Assembly (NCBI GenBank): GCA_963422445.2
Contig: CAXXOV010000001.1
Span: 1 to 64,000 of the forward strand
DNA length: 64,000 nucleotides
Source of the DNA: G963422445 sp963422445
GTDB taxonomy: Bacteria; Pseudomonadota; Alphaproteobacteria; Thalassobaculales; Thalassobaculaceae
Reading direction: 5' to 3'
The notes below the pieces were generated by a model that did no database searches, was not told where the DNA came from, and saw only the letters and a list, made by a program, of their open reading frames with translations. Of the stretch, positions 26,849 through 35,761 are shown piece after piece (within the stretch, counting starts at the first letter, position 1; every line of letters starts with the position of its first letter). Both the position numbers and the translations under genes were made by a program.

Positions 26849-26984
26849 CTTGATTAAGAATTTTTAGAGGTGCCCTGAAGTAACGGAACCGGTCGAGGGC
26901 CAGCCTTATGATCGGTTCGACCAGTAGCAAATTCTGTTGTTGCCGCGTCAGGGTATCGTGGGACGCGGCGTCCGAAAGGTCCAT
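26849..26984 (-). pseudogene. unidentified gene start cut by IS copy A
   Basis: A frame from ATG 26984 (MDLSDAASHDTLTRQQQNLL) runs into the IS end. The ribosome site is weak. It may be the N-terminus of a lost gene. In the rest of 26985-27461 I see no gene. Confidence 0.25.
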
Positions 26985-27461
26985 GGTAACGCCGTCCTGC
27001 CGGTCATGCGGTGGCGCACCATAATTGGATGACGCCGGCCTGTCCAATGTTGGCGGTGGCCCGGCAGGGGTGAGACCGGGCCGTTTCTGCCCGCGCTGTC
27101 TGATAACCGACAGAAACCGTGCTCTTTTTGTCAGCAATGGTGGCGAAGCAACGATTGTTCGCCGGTGCGGCTACATCGATCGTGCTACCTGCCCGTCGCG
27201 ACCGATTGGACTTTCTCGCGTCCGGCACCGGGGTTGGTCTGCATCTTGACACGGGATCATTTTCCGTTCCGCGCGGCGCCCCGGCCGGCCCGGATTGATC
27301 GGCGCGAACGATAAGAGCGGCACCGGCAGCATCCTGCCGGTGATTGTCACATGACCTGTCCGAAAAGACCGGAGGCCGGGGCGCCTGTTACAGGTGATGG
27401 TATGGAGTTGCGTGAACAGGCACAGTTCTGCCGTATCGCGTGTTCGTGGTGGCCGTCAGAG

Positions 27462-28175
27462 TCAGCATTTCAGTTGATCGGCGAGATCAAGGATGCTTGT
27501 CGTGACAAAGTCAAACGAATGCTCGGGCTCGCAATCGCTGGTCTGGTTCGGACCATATTCCTGTGGCCGGGCGATAAAGGCGGTACTCAATCCGCAACCA
27601 CTTGCCGCGGCCAGATCACTGTTATGAGCGGCGCACATCAGGACATTTTCGGGCTCGAGGTCGAGCCAGTGAACGCCCGTCAAATAGGTTTCAGGCATGG
27701 GCTTGTAAGCTTGGGCCGGTTCCGCACCAAGGATCATATCCCATGGCAGGCCGGCGAATTTTGCCATATTGACCATCAGCGAGACATTGCCGTTCGACAT
27801 GGCGGCGATTATGAACCGGGTCTTGATGCGAGTCAGGCCGGCCACGGAATCCGGCCACGGGTCAAGGCGGTGCCAGGCCTTGTTGAGGACATCGATCTCG
27901 GTGTTGGTCAGGTCGCTGATGCCTGTTTCGGTGAGGATCTCAATCAGGTTTTCTCGGTGCAGGACGTCAAGCCTCACAAAGCCGCGATTGCCACTGCGCA
28001 CGCGTTCCATCGCGGGTTGATACTTGCCGCGCCAGGCATCGGCAAAGCCATGCCAGTCGAGATCGTGACCATATGGGGCGAGAACCGTTGCCGCCTCTCG
28101 GGCAATACTGTTGCGCCAGTCAACCACGGTGCCGAAGACATCGAACACGAGTGCCTTGATGTTGGTTGTGGTCAT
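27462..28175 (-). CDS. haloacid dehalogenase, type II (HAD superfamily), 237 aa
   Basis: HAD motifs: nucleophile D12 in LVFDVFGTVVDW, motif II in AAMSNGN, motif III Lys in AYKPMPETYL, and a motif IV region AAHNSDLAAASGCG. This pattern is typical of L-2-haloacid dehalogenases (hydrolysis of 2-haloalkanoates to D-2-hydroxyacids), though the true substrate is unknown. The start at MTTTNIK was preferred because a GGAAGGCGGG stretch precedes it; the frame is open 22 codons further. It is the only intact cargo gene between IS copies A and B, so it may be mobile. Confidence 0.85.
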   Translation of the reverse strand: MTTTNIKALVFDVFGTVVDWRNSIAREAATVLAPYGHDLDWHGFADAWRGKYQPAMERVRSGNRGFVRLDVLHRENLIEILTETGISDLTNTEIDVLNKAWHRLDPWPDSVAGLTRIKTRFIIAAMSNGNVSLMVNMAKFAGLPWDMILGAEPAQAYKPMPETYLTGVHWLDLEPENVLMCAAHNSDLAAASGCGLSTAFIARPQEYGPNQTSDCEPEHSFDFVTTSILDLADQLKC

Positions 28176-28279
28176 CGTCCCGCCTTCCACTATCGTCCAA
28201 TTGATCGCGACACCGGACATGTCGTGGTGTTCTGGTTGCATGGCGATTCGGGGTTTGACGGCAAGATCCGGATCCGTTC

Positions 28280-28822
28280 CTGAAGGTCATGATCGTATCG
28301 TCGAACGATCACCGCCAACGACAGGGCATGCTGGGCAAGTGTGACCATTTTCTCTTCGGGACAATCGCGCAGTTTCCCGGTGCGGTCAATGATCCGAGGC
28401 TGGATGCAGTATCCGGGAAAATCGCCGGCCGAGCATCCAGGTGGCCGGCAGACACGGTTTCTGACGGACGACAAGGTGTCGGGTAACCGGTCCTTGCGCC
28501 CGGTATGGATCTTGACATGGCCTCAAGCGCCAGGTTACGTCCACCGGACCGGCCTTCGGGTCCACCGCCCAGCGTTTCGGCCAGCGTAATTTGCCACTGA
28601 TGGGCCGTATCCGGCGATCAGCCTGATCTTCTCGCGCAGGGTCTTGATCTCGGGACAGCGGTCGAGGCCGAGCAGCAGCCCCATTCGCCGGCCAGATCGC
28701 GCAGCTGTTCGGGGTTGCGGACCCGGACCAGGGTCATGAACGCCAGGACGATCAGGATCGCGTCCGGACATTGCAGAGGCCGGATGCAGGCGCGGTATGG
28801 AAAACTGCAAAACCCGTTCAAG
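28280..28822 (-). pseudogene. decayed relative of the 790-aa transposase
   Basis: Scattered frames match the intact transposase at 49340-51712: ILIVLAFMTLVRVRNPEQLR, then LLLGLDRCPEIKTLREKIRL, then HTGRKDRLPD. Its 5' side is cut by IS copy B. Multiple frameshifts show old decay. Confidence 0.7.
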
Positions 28823-29044
28823 GTAGAACCTCTTGCAAAATTCCTGTCCCCAGGGTCCGGTGAGCCCGGATCGGTCGGTTGATCCCGGTCACCTCTGCAC
28901 CTGGAGGTCGGAATCCATGGATTCGCGGTGTCTCATCAGAGATGATGAGACCGAACAGGGACCTTTGTGGACATCGGGACACGCCTCTCCGGGCCACTCT
29001 CTTCGAGAGGGCCGTGAAGGGTCGGCATGCGTTGTCGGAGTGCG

Positions 29045-30010
29045 CTATGGGACGGCGAGACGTATCAACTGGTCAGCCGCCAGGGCCAGGATGCCGAACA
29101 TGAGATGGCAGGCGACCTTGGAATGTTCGCGGACGCGGACATGGCGCCCGCCAAACTCATCCTTGAGGCGGGCGTTGGTCCTCTCGACACCGGACCGGAT
29201 CCGGAACCGCACGGTCTCGGGATCGACATGGCCTATTGCACGCCGGGCCCGGGCCTCCCGGTCTTGCTCCTCCTTGAGGTCCTTGTCCCGGCGCGGATTG
29301 ACATCGATGATCGGAACATGGCCAAGCCGTTCGCTCATCTGGTAGATCTCTCTGGCATCATAGGCCGCGTCCATGAGATCGTAGAGATTGGTCACACGCG
29401 CGGCGGTCATCATCGCCAGCGGGATCGCGACCTGGCTGTCATGGACGGATGCCGCGGTGAGGACGGTCCTCAGCGGCACCCCGCAGTCTGCTGTGTCGAT
29501 ATGCAGCTTGTAACCGCGCCAAGCCTCCAGGACCCCCTTGGCAGTCTTCTTTGCCCCGTGATCGCAGACCTTCGGCATCGCGTCGAGCATCTCATCGAGA
29601 TCCATCCCGTTCGCTTGCTGTTCGAGACGCCCAGGCTCCTTCGTCCTCTCCTCGCCCTTGCGGGGCGGGCCGCGCTTGCGGTTCGGCGTCCTGGCCTTCG
29701 GCTTCGGGGCCGGCGTCTCCCGGGCCTCGATGGCCGTCGAGTCCCGCGACACGTGGCCGATGAGCGCGTCACCCAGTGTCTCTGCAACCAGAGCCGCGTG
29801 CATCCTCTCCGGAAGACGGGACTGCGACCATTCGGCAAACGTCCGCGAAAACGTCGCTTCACGCGGGATCTCCGCGACACGCGACCCGCCGCACAGCCGG
29901 CGCAACGTCGGGTCCACCTTGAGCCTGTCGATCAGGTGGCGGGTCGTCGGCAGATCCCATACCGCCTTGGCGATGACGCCACGGGCCAGCGCCCGGCGAT
30001 CCTCCCGGGG
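29045..30010 (-). pseudogene. transposase of IS copy B, C-terminal part
   Basis: It is collinear with residues about 58-379 of the copy A/C transposase and open throughout (GGSRVAEIPREATFSRTFAE to FGILALAADQLIRLAVP). The interruption at 30010 separates it from its N-terminus at 33592-33759. Confidence 0.85.
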
Positions 30011-30031
30011 CTATCAATCTCCCACTGCTGA

Positions 30032-31252
30032 TACCAAGCGCGCTCCAAATTGACTCACCATCCCAATATGTTGGGGTGACGGTCCGGACGACCTTCATAG
30101 ACTGTGGTGATCGACTCACCAGCGCCGGAGGATGACGATGAGTGCGGCAACGCCGATAACCTGGACGGCACACACAGCGGACGAGCTCCACGCGCTTTCG
30201 AGGCACTGCGGGGACGCGAAGCAAGCGTCGCGCGCGCGTGCGCTCGCCATGATCATGGAGGGTGCGTCTCGCACGGAGGCGGCTCGGGCGCAGGGCATGG
30301 AGCTTCAAATCCTGCGCGACTGGGTGTTGCGCTACAACACGGAGGGCTTCGACGGCCTCGCGGATCTCCCGCGCGGCGGGAGCGAGGGCCGGTTGACGGA
30401 CGCGCAGATCGCCGAGATCGGCGCCTGGATCGAGGCGGGTCCCGAGCTTGAGCGGGACGGTGTGACGCGCTGGCGCGTTCAGGACATCGTACGGAAAATC
30501 GAGGAGGCCTTCGGGGTCATCTATACGGAGAGCGGTGCCCGTATGATGCTCCGAAGGGCCGGGTTTCGCTTTGTCTCGGGGCGGCCGGTCCACCCCAAAG
30601 CCGACGCGGAGCGGCAGAGGTCGTTCGTGGCGGAGTTCGAGGCACAGTTGACGTCGGCGCTCAGCTCTGAGGCGCTGGCGGGTCCGATAGAAATCTGGTT
30701 CCAGGACGAAGCGCGCATCGGCCAGAAGGGGATGACGACACGGGTCTGGGCGAATGGGAAGCAGCGTCCGCGCATCCTGCGCGACCATCGCTATGGCTAC
30801 GTCTATCTGTTCGGCGCCACCTGCGCAGAGCGCGGCGTCGGCATCGCCCACGTGGCGGACAGGGCGAACACGGCGTCGATGAACGAGCATCTGGCGGCGA
30901 TCGGCGCGGCCGTGGCGCCGGGTGCGCACGGCGTGATTGTGCTGGACGGGGCGGGCTGGCATCGCTCGGGCGACCTTCTCGTTCCCCCCAACCTGACGCT
31001 CGTGCATCTGCCGCCCTACAGTCCGGAACTCAATCCGATGGAGCAGATCATTCTGTTCCTGAAATCGAACCGCTTCGCCAACCGCGTGTTCAAGGATGTC
31101 TCCGCCCTGAGGGACGCCTGCTGGACGGGGTGGCAATGGCTGACCGACCAGCCCGACGTCATCACCAATACGACCCGGCGCAGCTGGGCCGTAGCCCCAT
31201 CGTGCTGATCCCGATGCCTCACTGTATCGGTTCATATGACTTGCGTTTGGTA
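30032..31252 (+). mobile_element. IS630-family element, copy 1 (intact)
   Basis: 1221 bases between TACCAAGCGC and GCGTTTGGTA, with TGA repeated on both sides (30029-30031 and 31253-31255). It is nearly identical to copy 2 at 43274-44494, which is in the opposite orientation. The near-identity points to recent movement. Confidence 0.9.
30138..31208 (+). CDS. IS630-family transposase, 356 aa
   Basis: An N-terminal helix-turn-helix (ALSRHCGDAKQASRARALAM, EAARAQGMELQILRDWVLRY) is followed by the DDE core: first Asp in WFQDEARIGQKG, second in VIVLDGAGWH, and Glu in YSPELNPMEQI. The frame is intact. ATG 30138 has GGAGG six bases upstream; the in-frame ATG at 30132 is too close to that site. It differs from copy 2 by one visible residue (DIVRKI against DILRKI). 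Confidence 0.92.
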   Translation: MSAATPITWTAHTADELHALSRHCGDAKQASRARALAMIMEGASRTEAARAQGMELQILRDWVLRYNTEGFDGLADLPRGGSEGRLTDAQIAEIGAWIEAGPELERDGVTRWRVQDIVRKIEEAFGVIYTESGARMMLRRAGFRFVSGRPVHPKADAERQRSFVAEFEAQLTSALSSEALAGPIEIWFQDEARIGQKGMTTRVWANGKQRPRILRDHRYGYVYLFGATCAERGVGIAHVADRANTASMNEHLAAIGAAVAPGAHGVIVLDGAGWHRSGDLLVPPNLTLVHLPPYSPELNPMEQIILFLKSNRFANRVFKDVSALRDACWTGWQWLTDQPDVITNTTRRSWAVAPSC

Positions 31253-31266
31253 TGAGAAGGTTCCGT

Positions 31267-33555
31267 TCATTGGATGTTGTCCCATGCGTTGATGAAGTCG
31301 ATTCCGGCTTTGTATCGCTGCCATGCCTGCCAGATTTTCTCGGTTCCGGGGAGGGGCTGTTGCTTGCTGGTATGGAAGCCTGCGACGCGTGCGAGGTCGA
31401 CCACGACGGTGCGGATGTCGGGAGGCTTGCCGGTCGGGGCGCGGATGATGCGATGGTATCTGAGCCAGACTTAGAGGACGTTGATTTCGTGCTCGGTGAA
31501 GCGCTCGCGCGCGGGCATGTGAGGCTTGTCGCGGGCGAGGCGTTCGAGGTCCATGACGCGCCATGCGGTGACGCCGTCGAAGGCGAGACACTTTCGCAGG
31601 TCGTCGGCGTCGTCGAGCCTGCGATCCTCGACGCGGGTGCCGACCTTGAGGATCCTGAAGTATTCCTCGACGGTCCAGCGCGCCTCGTACCAGGCAACGA
31701 TGCGCCGGGCGTTGTCGATGTCGGCCTCGCCCTCGGTGGTGAGCAAGAGCCAGTGGAGCGGCTTGCAGCGCTTCGGCGGGTCGGGTTCCTGGACCGAGAC
31801 GGCGAGCATGGGCAGCGGCGCCTGGTTGGCCCTGTTCCTCGGCGGCGCGAGTTCGACGCCGGCGGCGCGCAGGTCGAGGCGGGCCTTGCGCCTGCGGCGT
31901 CTGCGGGGACCGCCGCAGGGGAGGAGTTCGATGGTTTTCGTCCCCAGCACCGGCTGCGCCGCCACGACGTCCCACAAGTCCGGTGTCTTGCCGTCGACGA
32001 CAGCCCGGCGCTGCCGGCCGCGGTCGGAGCGGATCAACAGCCCGTCGCCGCTCTCGCGCGCCTTGCAGAACATCTCCCATATGTCGCCCTCACGGTCGCA
32101 GACCGTGACCACGCGGGTGTCGGGACAGGCCATCGCGAGCTGCCCGGCGCTCTCGAGCCCGCGCAGCCAGCGCACGCTCTCCGGCTCGGCCTCGCCGGCC
32201 GCGTCCGCGCCGTCGCGCTGGGTGGCGTTGAGTTCGAACACCCCGAGCGGACGCCGGGTTTCGCTGATCGCAAGCCCGACATGGGCGAGGATCCCCCTTG
32301 TTCCCGAGCCGCCGCCGCCGAGGTCCACCAGGCCCGTGGTCTTGCGGTGGCCGTTGTAGTTCAGCGTCGTGGTGTCCTGGATGGCGAGGACCACCGGCTC
32401 CAGCCGGCAGCGCTCGACCGTCGCCTCGCGGTGGGGTTGAAGAATGTCGTCCATCTTGATCCTGTCGTTGGACAGCAGCCGGTAGGCGGCCTTCTGCTCC
32501 GCCTCTGCGGGGAAGATCACGGGCAGGGACGCACCGGGGGCATTCTCCCATGCCCGGCCCATCGCCAACAGCCGCTTGCGCAGGCGGCCGTCGGGATGCG
32601 AGCTGCGGCCGTACTCGAAGTCGGCCCAGTCCGCGCCTTTGACCCGGCAGGGCTCGGGCGTCGTGCCGAGGATGGGCGCCGGCTCCCGGCACAAGGCGTC
32701 CCGCCAGCCCTCGGCCAAGGGCTTGATCCACACCGATTTCGGCGCCGCCGCGCGGCGCCCCGGCGGAGACCCCGAGGTCCGCTCGGCGCAACACTTCCAG
32801 CCCGCCGCGCGGTAGCAGGTGCCGCGCCGCTCGGGACCCACATAAGTGTAGGCGGCCAACGGCACGGCCCCATGCGCCGCCGGCCAGTCGCCGGCCAGGC
32901 GCGCCGTCGACAGCGCCAGCACATGCGACGCCAGATTGTCGACCCGGACGCCGGGCAGCAGGAGAAAGCGATGCTGGTTGACCAGCTGCGTCAGGTTGGC
33001 GACCCGCGCCGCAGCCGACCAGCCGATGAAGGCGTCGCGGGCCGCCTGATGCCAGCTCGCGGCGCAGAAGCCGATGCCGCCAAGGCGGCCGTGAACCGAC
33101 GAAACGATCCACCAGTTCAGCACCGCACCCGGCCTTCGCGACCACCCCTGCGGATGATGGCTCTCCATCATCTCCCGCCACGAGCGCTTGTCCGCCGCAT
33201 CGCCGACCGGGACCAGCGTGACCTCCCCAAGCTCCGACAGCCCGCACCTCAGTTCCAGGTCCGGATAGCCCCGCTCGACCTCGCCGCCCACCGTTCCCGG
33301 CGTCCGGCACGGCATCGCCCGCGCCTCGGGCAACGAAATGCCCACCTTGTCCGCCAGCCGCGACAGAGCCTTGCTCGCTTGGGCAAGACACGGAACGCCC
33401 CGAGGGTTGCGCCAGTTCTCGCGCTCGCACAACGCGCGCGCCAGCGAATGGCGCGTCCGGCCCGTCTCGCCGGACGCCCCCTTCAGCCACTCAATCGTAC
33501 CGGCGCTGAAATGCCGAAGCCCAATCTGCATGCCCAGAACATGCAGAACCGGCAT
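31267..33555 (-). pseudogene. Tn5/IS4-type transposase with DUF4338 (DruA-like) domain, in-frame stop
   Basis: Residues about 90-280 resemble DUF4338, the DruA-type domain (WREMMESHHPQGW, VLNWWIVSSVHGRLGGIGF, ASHVLALSTARLAGDW). Residues about 300-694 are a Tn5-like DDE transposase: AIQDTTTLNY, CDREGDIWEMF, and Y-x2-R-x3-E-x6-K in YEARWTVEEYFRILK. TAA at 31471-31473 stops the frame after ERFTEHEINVL. The same frame then continues for 67 residues (VWLRYHRIIRAPTGKPPDIR to FINAWDNIQ) to a stop at 31267. The C-terminal loss may or may not abolish activity. Confidence 0.82.
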
Positions 33556-33591
33556 TACCTTGTTAACTGTGTCCTATTGAAAGGCCCGGGG

Positions 33592-33759
33592 CCGACCCGG
33601 ACCGGTCCACACCTCATCGACGAAGCCCTCCACCTTGACGAGATCGAGAGCTGTCACGAAGCGCTTGTGCGTCTCCAGGAGAGGACCGACCGCCTCGGCC
33701 AACGCAGGGAAAAGGTCCCCTTGAAATCGGTGCCAGAGATCGGATAGGGTCGAGGCCAA
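33592..33759 (-). pseudogene. transposase of IS copy B, N-terminal fragment
   Basis: It reads STLSDLWHRFQGDLFPALAE to VWTGPGRPR as in copies A and C, but the start codon and ribosome site are deleted relative to those copies (the stretch between the transposase start and the TTGTTATTGTGG leader is shortened). Confidence 0.8.
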
Positions 33760-33883
33760 GGGTCACTTGTTATTGTGGAAACACAACATACCACGAGGTG
33801 GCCCCGAAACCCAGGCCCTCGACAACAAAATCAGCCTCGACAAGGCAAAAAACCGGTCGGGCCGGCAATCTTGCAAGAAGCTC

Positions 33884-34731
33884 GGTTGTCCATCCGGGAT
33901 TGATACTCGGAAGCTGATGGGTAACGAAGCCTGTCAACGAACCGAGCCCCGGATGAACGTCCATAAGAATGCAAAACTGACACCGCGCGGTCGCGCCGAG
34001 ATCGTGGGACGGGTTATCGACCAAGGGCAGACCTCGAAGGCACCGTGCGTAAGTGGGCCCAGCGCTACCAGGCCGAAAGCGTCGAAGGCCTGCAGGATCG
34101 CTCGTCGCGACCGCATAAACTGCGCCGGTGGTCCGCCAGATCGCCGCGCTACGCCGGAGCCGGCGCACCGGTGAGCTCATCCACATCGACATCAAGAAGC
34201 TCGGCCGCTTCGACCGCCCGGGCCATCGCGTCACCGGCGACCGTACCGGCCACAGCAACAGACGCGGCATCGGCTGGGAGTTCCCTGCACCTGTGCATCG
34301 ACGACCACTCCCGCATCGCCTTCAGCCAGATCATGCCCGACGAGAAGAAGGAAAGCGCCATAGCCTTCCTCAACGCCGCCCTCGCCTACTATAAAAGCCT
34401 CGGCGTCACCGTCAGCCGCGTCATGACCGACAACGGCGCCTGCTACAAGGCCTTCGCCTTCCACGACGCGTGCCGAACCCTCGGCCTCAAGCACATCCGA
34501 ACCAAACCCTACACGCCAAAGACCAACGGAAAGGCCGAGCGCTTCATCCAGACCGCCCTGCGCGAATGGGCCTCCGCACGCGCCTACCAAAACTCAGGCC
34601 AACGCGCACACCACCTTCCGTACTGGCTCCACCGATACAATTGCCACCGGCCGCATGGTAGCCTAAAGGCAAATACACCCATCAGCCGACTCAGGCTGCC
34701 CGAGAACAACCTGTTGAGGCTCCACAACTAG
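33884..34731 (+). mobile_element. IS481-family remnant
   Basis: A degenerate transposase gene occupies 33951-34731. The left boundary is approximate, since terminal repeats are not clear; a TGTCAACGAACCGAG stretch at 33931 is the likely left end. The element lies between the composite unit and an IS5. Confidence 0.55.
33951..34731 (+). pseudogene. IS481-family transposase, frameshifted and internally deleted
   Basis: The start (MNVHKNAKLTPRGRAEIVGR), the helix-turn-helix (RKWAQRYQAESVEGLQDRSS), the first DDE strand (GELIHIDIKKLGRF) and the long C-terminal part (LHLCIDDHSRIAFSQIMPDE, VMTDNGACYK, YTPKTNGKAERFIQT, WLHRYNCHRPHGSL) lie in three frames. IAALRR joins directly to RRTGELIHID, so about 50 residues between them are missing. 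The catalytic Asp-Asp-Glu residues can still be seen. Confidence 0.8.
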
Positions 34732-35525
34732 TGACAGTGACTTGCATGCGTCCGAGGCGGCGCATGAGAACACGGCTCAGAGCCAGCAGGAGCCAGGCGA
34801 GGGCGCTGGCGATGGATCGCTCGAAGTCCCTGGAGAGGAGCCGGCAGCGGCGCAGCCATCCGAAGCTGCGTTCGACCACCCAGCGCCGGGACATGACGAC
34901 GACCCCCCTTGGTGTCCCTGGGTTTTCCGATGACCTCCACAGTGATCGGGCAATTCGCTTCCTTGAGCGCGCTTGCCAGCTTGTTGCCGCCACAGGCGCC
35001 GTCGGCAAACACGGTCTGCACCGTGTTCTGACCGGCCTGCAACGCCAGCAACAAGGGACGCGCGCCATCCCGGTCCTGGATATGCGCCGGATGGACCTGG
35101 GCGGCAAGCGTGTTGCCGGCATCGTCGCCGCATTCATCGCTGCCGGCTTCGACCGTCGGCACGCTCCGACTGTCGATGTTGGCCGCGCTCGGGTCCGCAC
35201 TACGCCCCGACCGGAGCCGCTCGAGCGTGGTAAAACGGGCGCAAACCTGCTCCAACACCCCCGACCGGGACCACGCGTAGAAATAGGTCTGAACCGTCGT
35301 AAACGCCGGGAAATCCTTCGGTAATGCCCGCCAACTGCACCCTGTCCAGAGTATGTAGGCGATCGCGTTCACCACTTCGCGTAAGTCCACATGACGGGGA
35401 CGACCAAGCCGGTATGACGGTGGAAGAAGCGGGTCCGGCAAGGTCCACTCGGCATCGGTCGGATCGCTTTCGTAACGCTCCGTCTTGCGGCTATACTGCT
35501 TCCGGGTCGTCTCGTTCCAAGGCAT
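34731..35525 (-). pseudogene. IS5-family transposase D1, frameshifted with deletion
   Basis: It begins MPWNETTRKQYSRKTERYES, then RLGRPRHVDLREVVNAIAYI, then WSRSGVLEQVCARFTTLERL. The gene loses the KSRKRHLAVD segment present in D2, then shifts frame near 34900. Its end (RRWVVERSFGWLRR, LLALSRVLMRRLGRM) is read in another frame. It cannot make an active transposase. Confidence 0.78.
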
Positions 35526-35588
35526 GATATGCCCCCATGGTGTGAGTGTTCACCCACTGAAGACACACACCATGCGAGACCACCCAAC
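34731..35588 (-). mobile_element. IS5-family element, copy D1
   Basis: It shares both edges with copy D2 (61359-62253): GTGACAGTGACTTGCATG at left and GAGACCACCCAAC at right. D1 lacks about 48 bases that D2 retains. Confidence 0.75.
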
Positions 35589-35761
35589 TGGTTTTAGGTC
35601 AGGCTCTCAGAACCGCAACCGCACAAGAATTCATGTCGCCAAACTCTTGTCATGGACTCGCTGTTTACAGTATGGGATCACCGTGCTTTCAATCAGACAT
35701 CAGTTGCACATTGACTAGATTTCTCTAGGATGATGTTTTCTATACTGAGTCGAGCCCGCCA

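Larger units (their letters stand above)
30011..33584. mobile_element. Tn5-like IS with DruA-like domain, nested in copy B
   Basis: It is flanked by the 7-base direct repeat CCCGGGG (30004-30010 and 33585-33591). Its ends, CTATCAATCTCCCACTG and (reversed) CTTTCAATAGGACACAG, are imperfect inverted repeats (11 of 17). It carries an IS630 (30032-31252) near its left end and one large transposase gene. Confidence 0.82.
28826..33883 (-). mobile_element. IS copy B, split by a nested insertion
   Basis: The left part is 28826-30010 and the right part 33585-33883. The two parts rejoin into the copy A sequence when 30011-33584 and one copy of the 7-base repeat CCCGGGG are removed. The outer right flank is GGTT, matching the left flank of copy A. 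Confidence 0.88.

Noticed and set aside
31471..31473. Programmed stop-codon readthrough in the DruA-like transposase
   Set aside because: The codon is TAA, the least suited to readthrough, and no stimulatory structure was evident; a simple nonsense mutation is more likely.
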